NCBI RefSeq assembly: GCF_004684095.1
Contig: NZ_SRII01000010.1
Coordinates: forward strand, 62,001 to 126,000
DNA from: Hymenobacter sp. UV11
GTDB lineage: Bacteria; Bacteroidota; Bacteroidia; Cytophagales; Hymenobacteraceae
Length of the DNA stretch: 64,000 nucleotides
Direction of reading: 5' to 3'
Of the stretch, positions 43,602-52,171 are shown one piece after another. The stretch's first letter is position 1. Each line of letters opens with the position of its first letter. The notes beneath the pieces were generated by a model. It did not search any database. It was given only the letters and a program-made list of their open reading frames with translations, and was not told where the DNA came from. Made by a program: the position numbers and the translations under genes.

Positions 43602-45617
43602 TTATTTTAAAATCGTGACGGTGCCGGTTTGGCTGAAATTCTGGCCCGCCTCGTCGCGCAGGGTGAGGCGCCACACGTAGGCCCCGTTCACCGGCGCGTG
43701 GCCCCGGATGGTGCCATCCCAGGTTTGGGTGCGGTCGGTGGCGCGGAAGGCTTCCTGGCCATTCTTGTCAATTACTACGAAGGAAAAGCCATTTAGGTAG
43801 CGGCCCTTCAGCTCCAGCACGTCGTTGAGGCCGTCGCCGTTGGGCGTAAACGCATTGGGCACCACCAAGCGCGGCTGTCGCGTGAGGGTTGCCACGTTCG
43901 AGTAGCTCACGGTGCCCGCCGGCAGGCCCGCCCCGCTGGCCTCGATGCGGTAGCGCAGCACCTGGCGGTCGGTAGGGGGGGTAGGGTCGAGGTAGCTCAG
44001 GCCGGTGAGCGGGGCCGACGTGGCCAGCACCGTGCCATCGGGGGCCAGCGTGAGCACCCGGTAGGTGGCGCCCACCGCCGGGCTGCCCGGCCCCCGAAAC
44101 GCCGACCAGTTCAACTGCGCCGTGAGGCCGTCGGGGTCGGCGGCAGTCACCGCCAGCAGGCTGGGGCAGGTGGGGGGGGTAGGGGCCGAGCCGTTGCCGC
44201 ACACGTCTTGCAGGCGCACGGTGTAGCAGGGCGGCGCGGCCAGCAGCTGGGTCAGGGTGGCGGGGTCGCGCAGGGTATCGGTAGCGGTGGGCACGGCCGC
44301 AAAGTCGAGCGCGCCCGGCCCGCCCTGGCGGCTATACAGCAGCTGCCCACCCGCCGGTAGCGCCGCCCCGGCGGCCGTCGTAGCCGTGAGCGTGAGCCGG
44401 CCCAGCAGGTCGAAGCTGGCATTGAGCAGCGGCGCGGCGGGGGGTAGGGCCGACACGGCCTGCACCACGGCATCGTTGGAAATCGACTGGCCGCCGCCCG
44501 TCACGGTGGCTTGCAGCGCGTAGGTGTAGCTGGTGCCGCAGGCCACGGCCGCATCGGCGTAGGTGGTGGCCGAGGGGGGTAGGGTGGTGAGCGCGGTGCC
44601 GTTGCGCAGCAGCGTGTAGCCCGCCACCGGCCCGGCTGTTTGCCAGCTCAGGTTGTTGACGTTATTGGCCGAGGTGCCGGCCAGCTGAATGGTCGGCAGC
44701 GGCACCGAGAAGGCCGAATCGGTACCGCACACGTCGTAGCGGGCAATGCGATACAGCCCCGGCTGCCCCAGCGAAGCCGTGTAGCTGGTAGGAGTCGTGA
44801 GGCCCACTATCGACCGAAACCGGGTCGGGTTGCCGGCATCAGCCACTTGCATGTAATTCTGATAATAATTGGTGAAGCCACTGAAAGCTAGCACCACCGG
44901 GCCGGGCAGCGTGCCCTGCACGGTGAGCCGCGCCAGTACCAGCGGCTGGGCCGACAAGGCCGGTACTGCCTGCGTAGCCTGGCCCGTGCAGATGAGGCTG
45001 GCGCGGTAGCTCCCGATAACGGTCACGCTGCTGCCGGCCGCCGCAGTGAGGGTAGGCGAGGTAGCCGCCGCAAACGGCCCCACCACGGCCCCGTTATTCA
45101 CCCGGATGAAGTACTGGTCATAGGGGTTCGAGCCAAAGCTGACCTTCACCCGGCCGTTGCAGGGCGTCAGGGTAAAGCTGGGCGCCGGGCTGTCATACAC
45201 CTGAAAATTGCGCACGAACACCGTGCCCGTGCCGCCCGCCACGCTGGGGTTAGCCAGTTCCGACACGGTAAGGGCCCCAGCCGCCGTGGGCGTAAACGTG
45301 TTGGCGGCCAGCCGGCCCGGCGTAAAGTCGCAGTTGGCGGGCGTTACGTTGGTGCCCGGCAGCGCATTGTAGTACAGCAGGTTGGTCGCCACTGAGCGCC
45401 CGCAACCCAGGTCGAAGCGCACGGCCCGGCCCACGCACAGCGCCTGCACCTCCTGCCCGGTAATGACGTCGATGGCCACGAAGGGGGTAGGGCAGCCCGT
45501 GGGCGGCGTAGTGATGGTGCACTGCGCGGCGGCCGGCACCACCAAGCCCGGCAGCGCCAGCAGCATAAATAGCCCCAGCAGCCAGGGCCGCCGCACCAAG
45601 GAAAAAAACTGTTTCAT
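43602..45617 (-). CDS. Secreted protein with gliding-motility C-terminal domain
   Basis: 671 residues from the ATG at 45617, signal peptide ending PAAAQC. Ig/fibronectin-like modules (NNVNNLSWQTAGPVAGYTLL; ADPDGLTAQLNWSAFRGPGS) and a C-terminal sorting domain starting VVPNAFTPNGDGLNDVLEL with SFVVIDKNGQEAF. It is expected to be exported by the type IX system. It contains five GGGGTAGG copies in its coding region. It lies 20 bases downstream of the lyase-like gene, so the two may be co-transcribed. Confidence 0.88.
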   Translation of the reverse strand: MKQFFSLVRRPWLLGLFMLLALPGLVVPAAAQCTITTPPTGCPTPFVAIDVITGQEVQALCVGRAVRFDLGCGRSVATNLLYYNALPGTNVTPANCDFTPGRLAANTFTPTAAGALTVSELANPSVAGGTGTVFVRNFQVYDSPAPSFTLTPCNGRVKVSFGSNPYDQYFIRVNNGAVVGPFAAATSPTLTAAAGSSVTVIGSYRASLICTGQATQAVPALSAQPLVLARLTVQGTLPGPVVLAFSGFTNYYQNYMQVADAGNPTRFRSIVGLTTPTSYTASLGQPGLYRIARYDVCGTDSAFSVPLPTIQLAGTSANNVNNLSWQTAGPVAGYTLLRNGTALTTLPPSATTYADAAVACGTSYTYALQATVTGGGQSISNDAVVQAVSALPPAAPLLNASFDLLGRLTLTATTAAGAALPAGGQLLYSRQGGPGALDFAAVPTATDTLRDPATLTQLLAAPPCYTVRLQDVCGNGSAPTPPTCPSLLAVTAADPDGLTAQLNWSAFRGPGSPAVGATYRVLTLAPDGTVLATSAPLTGLSYLDPTPPTDRQVLRYRIEASGAGLPAGTVSYSNVATLTRQPRLVVPNAFTPNGDGLNDVLELKGRYLNGFSFVVIDKNGQEAFRATDRTQTWDGTIRGHAPVNGAYVWRLTLRDEAGQNFSQTGTVTILK

Positions 45618-45637
45618 ACCCACTGCTAACGACAAGT

Positions 45638-46723
45638 TTACGCCCACTCGTATTCCCGCACAAAGCGGGCGGCGCGGTGCAGGTCGGGCGCCAGCAGCCG
45701 GTCGGGAGCCGCGAAGTTAACTACCCCGCCAAACGCCGCCACCATCGCCTCCAGCACCGGGCTGCTGTGCGCGGGCTGCCGCAGCGCCCACACCCGCGCC
45801 GCCGCCAGCAGCTCGATGCCCAGCAGCTGCTCGGTGTTTTCGACCACGCGGCGCACGTCGGGCGCCGCTGGGGCGGGGTCGCTCAGCCGCTGGCTATAAT
45901 CGGCCAGGCTGGCTGCCACGCCTGGCAGAGCTAGCAGCCCAGCCGGCGCCGACCCGGTGGCCAGCAGGTTGCTCGTGCGTTGGGCCGAGGCCTGGCCCGC
46001 TGCCGCCACCGCGCGGGCCAATTGGCCGAGGGCCAGGGGCAGCTGCCCGGCCGGCGCAGTGGCCCCGGCATTGCAGGCTGCCTCCACCACCTGCGCCACG
46101 TGGGCCAGCTCGGGGCTGATGTCAGCCGCCACCGCCGCACTGAGTCCAGCGATAATCAGGCTGGCGCGCAGTAGGTGGGTAGCGCGCTCCAGCGCCTCGG
46201 TGGCATAGGCCAGCGCAAAGGCCGCGCCCCCAAGCACCTGTTGGCCTTCCTGCTCCGGCAAGGTTAAATGGGCCCAGCCAAGCAGCTCCAGCACGTCGGC
46301 CGCGGCCAGGCGGTAGCCCTGGTAATTGACATCGCCCAGCCCCAGCAGCGGCAAGCTTAGGTGCGCCAGGGGCGTTTCGGCAGTGCCCTGCTCATACACC
46401 ACCGGCCACACCTCGCGGTTGTAGAAGTCGAGCAGGCGCTTGGCAACGGGCGCGCCGGCAGGTGCCTGGCTCAGGGCGTAGGCTTGCAGCAGCAGCAGGC
46501 GGCGCACCAGCTCTGGGGGCACCTCGGGGCCGGTGCCGCAGGCGTGGGCCAGCAACCAGTGGCCCGGCGGCGGGCTGGCCGCTGGCGCGGCTTGGGGGGG
46601 GTAGGGAGCCCGAAGCTGGGCTTCCGTTTCAGCGGGCAGGCGTTGCGGCTCGTGGCTGCGGAGGGCAGCGGCCAGTGCGGCCAGGGTCAGGGGCTGCGCG
46701 AATGATAGCATAGGAGTAGACAT
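45638..46723 (-). CDS. Degenerate histidine/phenylalanine ammonia-lyase homologue lacking the MIO motif
   Basis: 361 residues from the ATG at 46723, versus about 500 in active lyases. It shows LLAHACGTG at 57-65 in place of the LLxSHAxGxG block, and QGTAETPLAHLSLPLLGLG at 112-130 where active enzymes have GSVGASGDLxPLAHLAL. The Ala-Ser-Gly triad forming the electrophilic cofactor is absent. EGQQVLGGAA at 159-168 replaces the EGLALxNG block, losing its Asn. The Tyr-containing N-terminal loop is also missing. It is thus probably non-catalytic or altered. The frame is open throughout. Confidence 0.75.
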   Translation of the reverse strand: MSTPMLSFAQPLTLAALAAALRSHEPQRLPAETEAQLRAPYPPQAAPAASPPPGHWLLAHACGTGPEVPPELVRRLLLLQAYALSQAPAGAPVAKRLLDFYNREVWPVVYEQGTAETPLAHLSLPLLGLGDVNYQGYRLAAADVLELLGWAHLTLPEQEGQQVLGGAAFALAYATEALERATHLLRASLIIAGLSAAVAADISPELAHVAQVVEAACNAGATAPAGQLPLALGQLARAVAAAGQASAQRTSNLLATGSAPAGLLALPGVAASLADYSQRLSDPAPAAPDVRRVVENTEQLLGIELLAAARVWALRQPAHSSPVLEAMVAAFGGVVNFAAPDRLLAPDLHRAARFVREYEWA

Positions 46724-46751
46724 CCGGCAGGGGGTAGCAGGTGGAAGTGCC

Positions 46752-46759
46752 CAAAAGTA
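46752..46759 (-). promoter_or_regulatory. -7 box upstream of the lyase-like gene
   Basis: TACTTTTG on the minus strand, 28 bases before the ATG at 46723. Confidence 0.4.
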
Positions 46760-46941
46760 GCGGCGAGGCCACCCGTGAACATTCAGTGGCAAGCGGTTGG
46801 GGCGGAGTTTGGCTGCGCAAGTAATTGACTGACAGAAGAATTTTCTTTGGTGAGGAAGCGCTTTTTTGTTATTTTTACTAGTTGGGCTACCTAGCCGCCC
46901 AGCCAGCCCAAAAGCCACTCTTTTCCTACCTCTCAGCTGCT

Positions 46942-47742
46942 ATGAAAACTACTGCACTACTACTGGCCGCCAGCACCTTTGCGCTACTGATTAGCCTGCT
47001 TGCCGCCCACCCAGCCCATGCCCAGCAGCCAGCCCCCGCCGGTAAGCGGAGCCTACCCCCCGTGCCGGGCCTGGGGCCTGACCCGGTGCTGCGGCCGGGA
47101 GCCACGCCGGCCGAAAAAGCGGCTTACCAGCGCGAAATGGCCGAGCACACCCGGCAGCGCTGGAACTACCTGCTCACTGACTCCACCATGCGCACCAGGG
47201 TATTCAACAACGCACCCAATGCGCTGCTGGTCGAAACGGTGCGCGACCTCCCCCCCGGCACGGCCCTCGATGCCGATATGGGCGAAGGCCGCAATGCCCT
47301 CTACCTGGCCCAGCTGGGCTGGCAGGTCACGGGCGTGGATATTGCCGAAAAAGCCCTGGCCTTCGCTCAGGCGCGGGCCCACCAGCTGCACGTGCCCCTC
47401 GCCACCGAGATACACGACATGGCTACCTACGACTGGGGCCAGAACAAGTGGGACCTCATCGTGCTGAGCTACGCCGGGGGCCGCGACTATGCCGCGCGGG
47501 TGCAGCGCGCCCTCAAGCCCGGCGGCCTGGTGGTGCTCGAAGCCTTTCACATGGATGCCGCCCAGCACCTGCAAGTGCTTAACGGCGACTACCGCGTGTT
47601 CTTCAACCACGACGAGCTGCCCCGGCTCTACAGCGGCGCGGGCCTGAAAATCGTGCGCTACGAAGAACCCGTCGCCCCCGCCGACTTCACCAAGCAAAAC
47701 CTGCGCCTGGTGCGGCTCGTGGCCCAAAAACCCCAGCCCTAG
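46942..47742 (+). CDS. Class I methyltransferase with a signal peptide
   Basis: 266 residues from the ATG at 46942. The first 25 residues are a clear Sec signal (LLLAASTFALLISLLAAHPA) with an Ala-x-Ala-like end. The rest is a Rossmann methyltransferase of the TehB/UbiE type: ALDADMGEGRNALYLAQLGW, VTGVDIAEKALAFA and RALKPGGLVVLEAFH. SAM is not normally available outside the cytoplasm, so the location is puzzling. No lipobox is seen. The substrate is unknown. Confidence 0.75.
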   Translation: MKTTALLLAASTFALLISLLAAHPAHAQQPAPAGKRSLPPVPGLGPDPVLRPGATPAEKAAYQREMAEHTRQRWNYLLTDSTMRTRVFNNAPNALLVETVRDLPPGTALDADMGEGRNALYLAQLGWQVTGVDIAEKALAFAQARAHQLHVPLATEIHDMATYDWGQNKWDLIVLSYAGGRDYAARVQRALKPGGLVVLEAFHMDAAQHLQVLNGDYRVFFNHDELPRLYSGAGLKIVRYEEPVAPADFTKQNLRLVRLVAQKPQP

Positions 47743-47768
47743 GCAGGTTTTCGCAGTGAAGAACTGAT

Positions 47769-47897
47769 AAGAACGTTATGCTTATCTGGCGTCCGCTTGT
47801 CGAAGCATCTCTACCGCGTAAGTAATCCTAACGGTTGAGGTTAGTTGCGCGGTAGAGATGCTTCGACAAGCGGACGCCAGATAAGCATGACGTTCTT
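47769..47897. repeat. Palindromic repeat, AACGTCATGCTGA group, long copy 5
   Basis: 50-base arms, AAGAACGTTATGCTTATCTG...GGCGTCCGCTTGTCGAAGC and their inverse, with one mismatch at the left end. The arms share an extra GGCGTCCGC segment not seen in other copies. It lies between convergent genes. Confidence 0.9.
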
Positions 47898-47924
47898 TTT
47901 GACTCTTTACTCAAAAAATCGTGC

Positions 47925-49376
47925 TTACACCGTCAGCGCCGTTACAACCTCGCTCAGTGGCAGCGCCTTCTCCTCGCCGGTTTTCAGAATCTTAATCTTG
48001 GCCACGCCGGCCGCCAGCTCCTCGGGGCCCAGGATGAGCACCAGCGGAATGCCCTTGGCATCGGCATACTTGAACTGCTTTTGCAGCTTGCCGGCGTCGG
48101 GGTACAACTCGGCCGGAATGCCGGCGGCGCGCAGCTCGGCCAGCAGGGGTAGGGCTGCTCGGCCGCTGGCCGGGTCGAAGTGCGTGAGCAGCACCCGCGT
48201 GGGTGTTTCGCTGGTGTCGGTGAACAGGTCCAGGCTTTCGAGGCAGTCGTAAATTCTATCGACCCCAAACGAGAAGCCTACCCCCGACACGCCCGGCAAG
48301 CCGAAGCTGCCGGTGAGGTTGTCGTAGCGGCCGCCGCCGCTCACGCTGCCCATCGCCACATTGTTGATTTTTACCTCAAAAATGCAGCCCGTGTAGTAGC
48401 TCAGGCCCCGCGCCAGGGTAGGGTCAAACTCCAGGCGGTCAAACTGCCGGAAGCCGCTGGCTTGCAGCAGGTCGCGCACTTCGGCCAGTTCCTGCAGGCC
48501 GCGGTAGTAGGTGAGGTCGAGGTCGTCGTCGTCGGTTTCGACGGTGGGGCGGGGGCCGTCGGGCTCCACGCCGGCCGTCACGAAGCCGGCGAGCAGGCGT
48601 TGCAGCTTCTCGGCATAGTCGCCTTCTACACTGAGCAGGGCGAAGAGAATGCCGATGGTCTGCTCAGCAAAGCCCTTCTCCAGCAGCTCCTTGCGCACGC
48701 CATCTTCCCCGATTTTGTCGAGCTTGTCGATGGCCACGAATAGGTCCGTTTCCTGGCCTTCGCCGCCCAGTGCCTGGTAAATGTTGCGCAGCACCCCGCG
48801 GTGGTTGATTTTGATGGTAAAATCATCCAGCCCCAGGCCGTTGAACACCTGCGCCATCATGAGCACGATTTCGGCCTCGCAGAGCAGCGAAGTGGTGCCC
48901 ACCACGTCGGCGTCGCACTGCCAGAACTCGCGGTAGCGGCCCCGCTGCGGGCGGTCGGCGCGCCACACGGGCTGCATCTGGTAGCGGCGGAAGGGGAAGG
49001 TGAGCGTGCCGCGGTTCATGGCCACGTAGCGGGCAAAGGGCACGGTGAGGTCGTAGCGCAGGCCCTTTTCGGCAATCTTGGGCAGCACTACTTTGGGGCC
49101 GGCTTCGAGGTCTTCGGGCGTTACGAGGGGGGTAGTCTCGCCCCGGCGCTCCTTGACCAGGAAGTTGCCCGAGTTCAGGACTTTAAACAGCAGTTGGTCG
49201 CCCTCGTCGCCGTACTTGCCGGTGAGCACCGAGAGGTTCTCCAGCGTCGGGGTTTCGAGCGGGGCGTAGCCAAACGTCTCGAACGTGCGCCGAATAACGC
49301 CAAAAATATGCTGGCGGCGGGCCACCTGGGCCGGGCCAAAATCGCGGGTGCCTTGCGGGATGCTGGGTTTTTCCAT
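47925..49376 (-). CDS. hisS: Histidyl-tRNA synthetase
   Basis: 483 residues from the ATG at 49376 (MEKPSIPQGTRDFGPAQV). Class II motif 2 (FRRYQMQPVWRADRPQRGRY; EFWQCDADVVG) and the histidine-specific motifs (LARGLSYYTGCIFEV; GSVSGGGRYDNLTGSFG) are present. The anticodon-binding domain fills the C-terminus. It charges tRNA-His. Upstream reading-frame extension to 49622 crosses a palindromic repeat and is not real. Confidence 0.96.
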   Translation of the reverse strand: MEKPSIPQGTRDFGPAQVARRQHIFGVIRRTFETFGYAPLETPTLENLSVLTGKYGDEGDQLLFKVLNSGNFLVKERRGETTPLVTPEDLEAGPKVVLPKIAEKGLRYDLTVPFARYVAMNRGTLTFPFRRYQMQPVWRADRPQRGRYREFWQCDADVVGTTSLLCEAEIVLMMAQVFNGLGLDDFTIKINHRGVLRNIYQALGGEGQETDLFVAIDKLDKIGEDGVRKELLEKGFAEQTIGILFALLSVEGDYAEKLQRLLAGFVTAGVEPDGPRPTVETDDDDLDLTYYRGLQELAEVRDLLQASGFRQFDRLEFDPTLARGLSYYTGCIFEVKINNVAMGSVSGGGRYDNLTGSFGLPGVSGVGFSFGVDRIYDCLESLDLFTDTSETPTRVLLTHFDPASGRAALPLLAELRAAGIPAELYPDAGKLQKQFKYADAKGIPLVLILGPEELAAGVAKIKILKTGEEKALPLSEVVTALTV

Positions 49377-49451
49377 TACAGCCGCAAAGGACGGAAGTAA
49401 TGCACAAGGAGCAATGAGTAAGGCGCAAGTGGTTGGCCAGCCAGGGGCGTG

Positions 49452-49633
49452 GCTAACCCAAGTTGCAGACCAGCTTGCTGCGGGGGAAGTTTCAGCTGGC
49501 GGGGCCGCCTGGCCGGTCCGCCGGCGCGAGCCGGCCGACCGGTTATCGTTGCCAGCTGCGGCCCACGCATCGACAACCGGTCGGCCGGCCCGCGCCGGCG
49601 GACCGGGGAGCAGGCCTCGCAACTTGGGTTAGC
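49452..49633. repeat. Nested 182-bp palindromic repeat (partner at 5837-5900)
   Basis: Outer 15-base arms GCTAACCCAAGTTGC and its inverse; inner GC-rich palindrome around GGTCCGCCGGCGCGAGCCGG and CCGGCCCGCGCCGGCGGACC. 49499-49523 is the exact inverse of 5864-5888. It fills the hisS/outer-membrane gene gap. Confidence 0.85.
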
Positions 49634-49688
49634 TATTCGGGGCCGGCCTGCGTATGCGGGGCAATTCCTTTCACACTGCTCACTTACC

Positions 49689-50555
49689 ATGCGCTTTTTT
49701 TACGCCTGCCTGGGGCTGGCCTTGGCGCTGGCCGGCCCCGCGGCTGCCCAATCGGCAGCCCCCCTCAACGATACGATAAAGGTTAATAAAGAGCAGTTTA
49801 ACCTGTTTAACCCTACCCCCCGCAAGTACATGCGGCCCTTGGTGCCCGACCGCCCCGGCATCACAGAAAGCCCCTACTCGGTCGATGCGGGCCACTTTCA
49901 GTACGAGAGCGACGCGCTGCGCCTGCTCACCCGGCGCGAGGGCACGGCCTACGGCCACGACTGGTACGGCAACCATTTTCTGGCTAAAATCGGCCTCACC
50001 AACCGCACCGATTTTCAGGTGGCCCTCGACTCGTACACCGACACCCGCAACTACGACGACCTCGACCCCGGCGCTACCCAGGTGGCGCGGGGGGTAGGCG
50101 ACGTGACGCTGCGCGTGAAGCACACGCTGGTGGGCGACGACGATAGCCGCTGGGCGCTGGGTATCATCGGCTACGTGCAGGTGCCTACCGGCGGCCTCGT
50201 GGGCGACGGCGGCTACGAGCCCGGCCTCGTCATGCCCGTGGTGTACCAGTGTACCAAAGACTGGAGCATCGGGGGGCAGGTGGCGGCCAACTATTTCTAC
50301 GACCGCGAGCAAACCCAGCACTACCTCCAGCTCACGCCCACCTTCACCACCGACTACCAGTTCAACAAGCTGGTGCAGGCCTTCGTAGAGCTGGTGGGCT
50401 ACTGGGACGTGCGCCAGGCGTCGTGGCGCAGCTCCATCAACCTGGGCCCGCAAATCGATATTTCTGACAACGTGCAGCTCGATTTTGGCACTCACCTGCC
50501 CCTCACGCACTCCGTGGATAGAGAGTATTTTCTGGGCATCAGCTTCAGAAGGTAG
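49689..50555 (+). CDS. Outer-membrane beta-barrel protein (Phenol_MetA_deg-type transporter-like)
   Basis: 288 residues from the ATG at 49689, signal peptide ending PAAAQS. The sequence RPLVPDRPGITESPYSVDAG followed by alternating beta-strand pattern and a C-terminal aromatic strand (VDREYFLGISFRR) fits transporter-like barrels of the MetA-pathway phenol degradation family. The 40-residue linker has NLFNPTPRKYMRP. The substrate is unknown. It stands alone between hisS and a serine hydrolase. Confidence 0.75.
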   Translation: MRFFYACLGLALALAGPAAAQSAAPLNDTIKVNKEQFNLFNPTPRKYMRPLVPDRPGITESPYSVDAGHFQYESDALRLLTRREGTAYGHDWYGNHFLAKIGLTNRTDFQVALDSYTDTRNYDDLDPGATQVARGVGDVTLRVKHTLVGDDDSRWALGIIGYVQVPTGGLVGDGGYEPGLVMPVVYQCTKDWSIGGQVAANYFYDREQTQHYLQLTPTFTTDYQFNKLVQAFVELVGYWDVRQASWRSSINLGPQIDISDNVQLDFGTHLPLTHSVDREYFLGISFRR

Positions 50556-50594
50556 GGTGGGGGTAGGGGCCGGGTAAGTAGGGCTGCCGTGCTT

Positions 50595-51926
50595 TTATTC
50601 CTTCGTAAAGGGATAGTCTTTGCCGCCCTGCTGAAGCATGAATGTCGGCTTAGCCGCGTCAAACGTCATCTTAATACCGGCCTGGTCAAACTTAAATATG
50701 CCCGCGCTCACCGGCTCCAACGCGAAAGCGGGCTGACCCGTGGCCTGCGCCTTAAGGGTCGTTCCGTCTTTGGTCACCGCAATTTTGAGTGGGATGGCGG
50801 GGCTGGCGTAGGTGCCCACGTAGCGGTCGAGGTCGGCGGGGGTAGGGGCGTAGGTGCTGGGCGTGAAGTCGGGCAGCTTGTAGGGCCGGCCAAAGTAGAG
50901 GCTGAGCGCGCCGACAATCACCTCATTGGGTGCGTAGGAGCCGCCGTTGCTGCACACCGCCACCGCCAGCTTATCGCCCGGAAAGTAGAGCGCCTCCGAG
51001 CGAAACGCGTCGATGCCCCCGGTGTGCCCGTAGCCCTTTTTGCTGCCAAATGGCGCTTGCATCAGGGCCCGGCCGTAGCCGTCGCGCACGTCCTGCATGG
51101 CCGCCAGGCTGCTGGCCGACACCAGCTTGCCGCCAAAGAGCGCCTCCAGAAAACGGTCGAGGTCGGTGGGCGTCGAGACCAGCGCGCCCGCGCCGGCCGG
51201 AATGCTCATGTCGGTTTCGGGGCTCAGCTTCCAGCCGCTGCCGCTGGTTTCGTAAGAGAAAGCCTCTTGCTTTTTTGGGTCAATCTTACCGCCGTAGTAG
51301 GTGTTTTTGAGGCCGGCTTTGGCAAAAATTCGCTTCTGCAGGGCCTGGGCGTAGGGCATTTTAGTCAGCTTCTCCACGATGTAAGTCAGCAGCACAAAGT
51401 TGGAGTTGCTGTACTCATACTTCGCACCGGGCGCAAAATCGGGCTGGGGCTGGGCGATGATGGCCAGCAGTTCGGCCGGGGTTTTGGGCTGGGTCATGTA
51501 GCCCAGGTAAGCCGCATCATTGGTGAAATTGTGGATGCCGCTACGGTGGCTCAGCAGCTGGTCGATGGTGATGTCCTTCGCATTCGGCACCTGCGGAAAA
51601 AACGTGGCCAGCTTGGTGTCCAGCGTCAGCTTTTTCTCCTCAATCAACTGAAAAATTAGCACCCCCGTGAACACTTTGGATATGGAACCAATGCGGTAGT
51701 GCGTGGCCGGGGTGGGTGGCACCTTCGGGGCTACTTGCGCTGAGCCGAAGGCGTGGCTATACACCACGTTGCCGTCGTGCGAGAGGGCCAGGCTGCCCAT
51801 CAGCTTATCGTGGCTGGCCAACCCGTCGAGCAGGCTGTCGAGCTTGGCGGTGTTCAGGGTTTGGGCCGGGGCGGCGAGGCTGCCGAGGGCCAGCAGCGTG
51901 GTAGCGAGCGTAGCGCGGGTGTTCAT
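50595..51926 (-). CDS. Exported beta-lactamase-class serine hydrolase
   Basis: 443 residues from the ATG at 51926, with a signal peptide ending AAPAQ. SxxK is in IGSISKVFTG, the Tyr motif in YEYSNSNFVLLTYIVEK and the third motif as GHTGGIDAF. It is a class C-like peptidase/esterase, with a C-terminal domain of about 100 residues. It may trim peptidoglycan or D-peptides. The substrate is not known. A pyrimidine-rich leader with CCTACCCC lies 22 bases before the start. Confidence 0.85.
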   Translation of the reverse strand: MNTRATLATTLLALGSLAAPAQTLNTAKLDSLLDGLASHDKLMGSLALSHDGNVVYSHAFGSAQVAPKVPPTPATHYRIGSISKVFTGVLIFQLIEEKKLTLDTKLATFFPQVPNAKDITIDQLLSHRSGIHNFTNDAAYLGYMTQPKTPAELLAIIAQPQPDFAPGAKYEYSNSNFVLLTYIVEKLTKMPYAQALQKRIFAKAGLKNTYYGGKIDPKKQEAFSYETSGSGWKLSPETDMSIPAGAGALVSTPTDLDRFLEALFGGKLVSASSLAAMQDVRDGYGRALMQAPFGSKKGYGHTGGIDAFRSEALYFPGDKLAVAVCSNGGSYAPNEVIVGALSLYFGRPYKLPDFTPSTYAPTPADLDRYVGTYASPAIPLKIAVTKDGTTLKAQATGQPAFALEPVSAGIFKFDQAGIKMTFDAAKPTFMLQQGGKDYPFTKE

Positions 51927-52130
51927 AGCGAGTTGGGAGAAAAGGAGGGGGTAGGGCGTGCCGCGAGTACATCGCCGAGGCCGCAAAGTAATTACGGTCT
52001 GGTGCAGCTAAATACTTAAGTATCGCTAAAAAGCAACACGCAACACCCCGCCGCCGCCCGCCGCCCCGTATTTCTCGCGCCGGGTGGCGGGCAGCAGCAA
52101 GATGCTGCGTGTTAAGTTATGAGCAGTAAG

Positions 52131-52164
52131 CCAGTAGCGCGAACTACAAAGTTCGCGCTACTGG
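52131..52164. repeat. Palindrome, GTAGCGCG type, copy 2
   Basis: 15-base perfect arms CCAGTAGCGCGAACT and the inverse, with a 4-base loop. The arm resembles the repeat at 36129. It lies 7 bases downstream of a stop codon and could terminate it. Confidence 0.75.
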
Positions 52165-52171
52165 CTACTGA

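Noticed and set aside
49377-49622. N-terminal extension of hisS to an upstream start
   Set aside because: The extension is translated palindromic repeat; the standard HisRS N-terminus begins at 49376.
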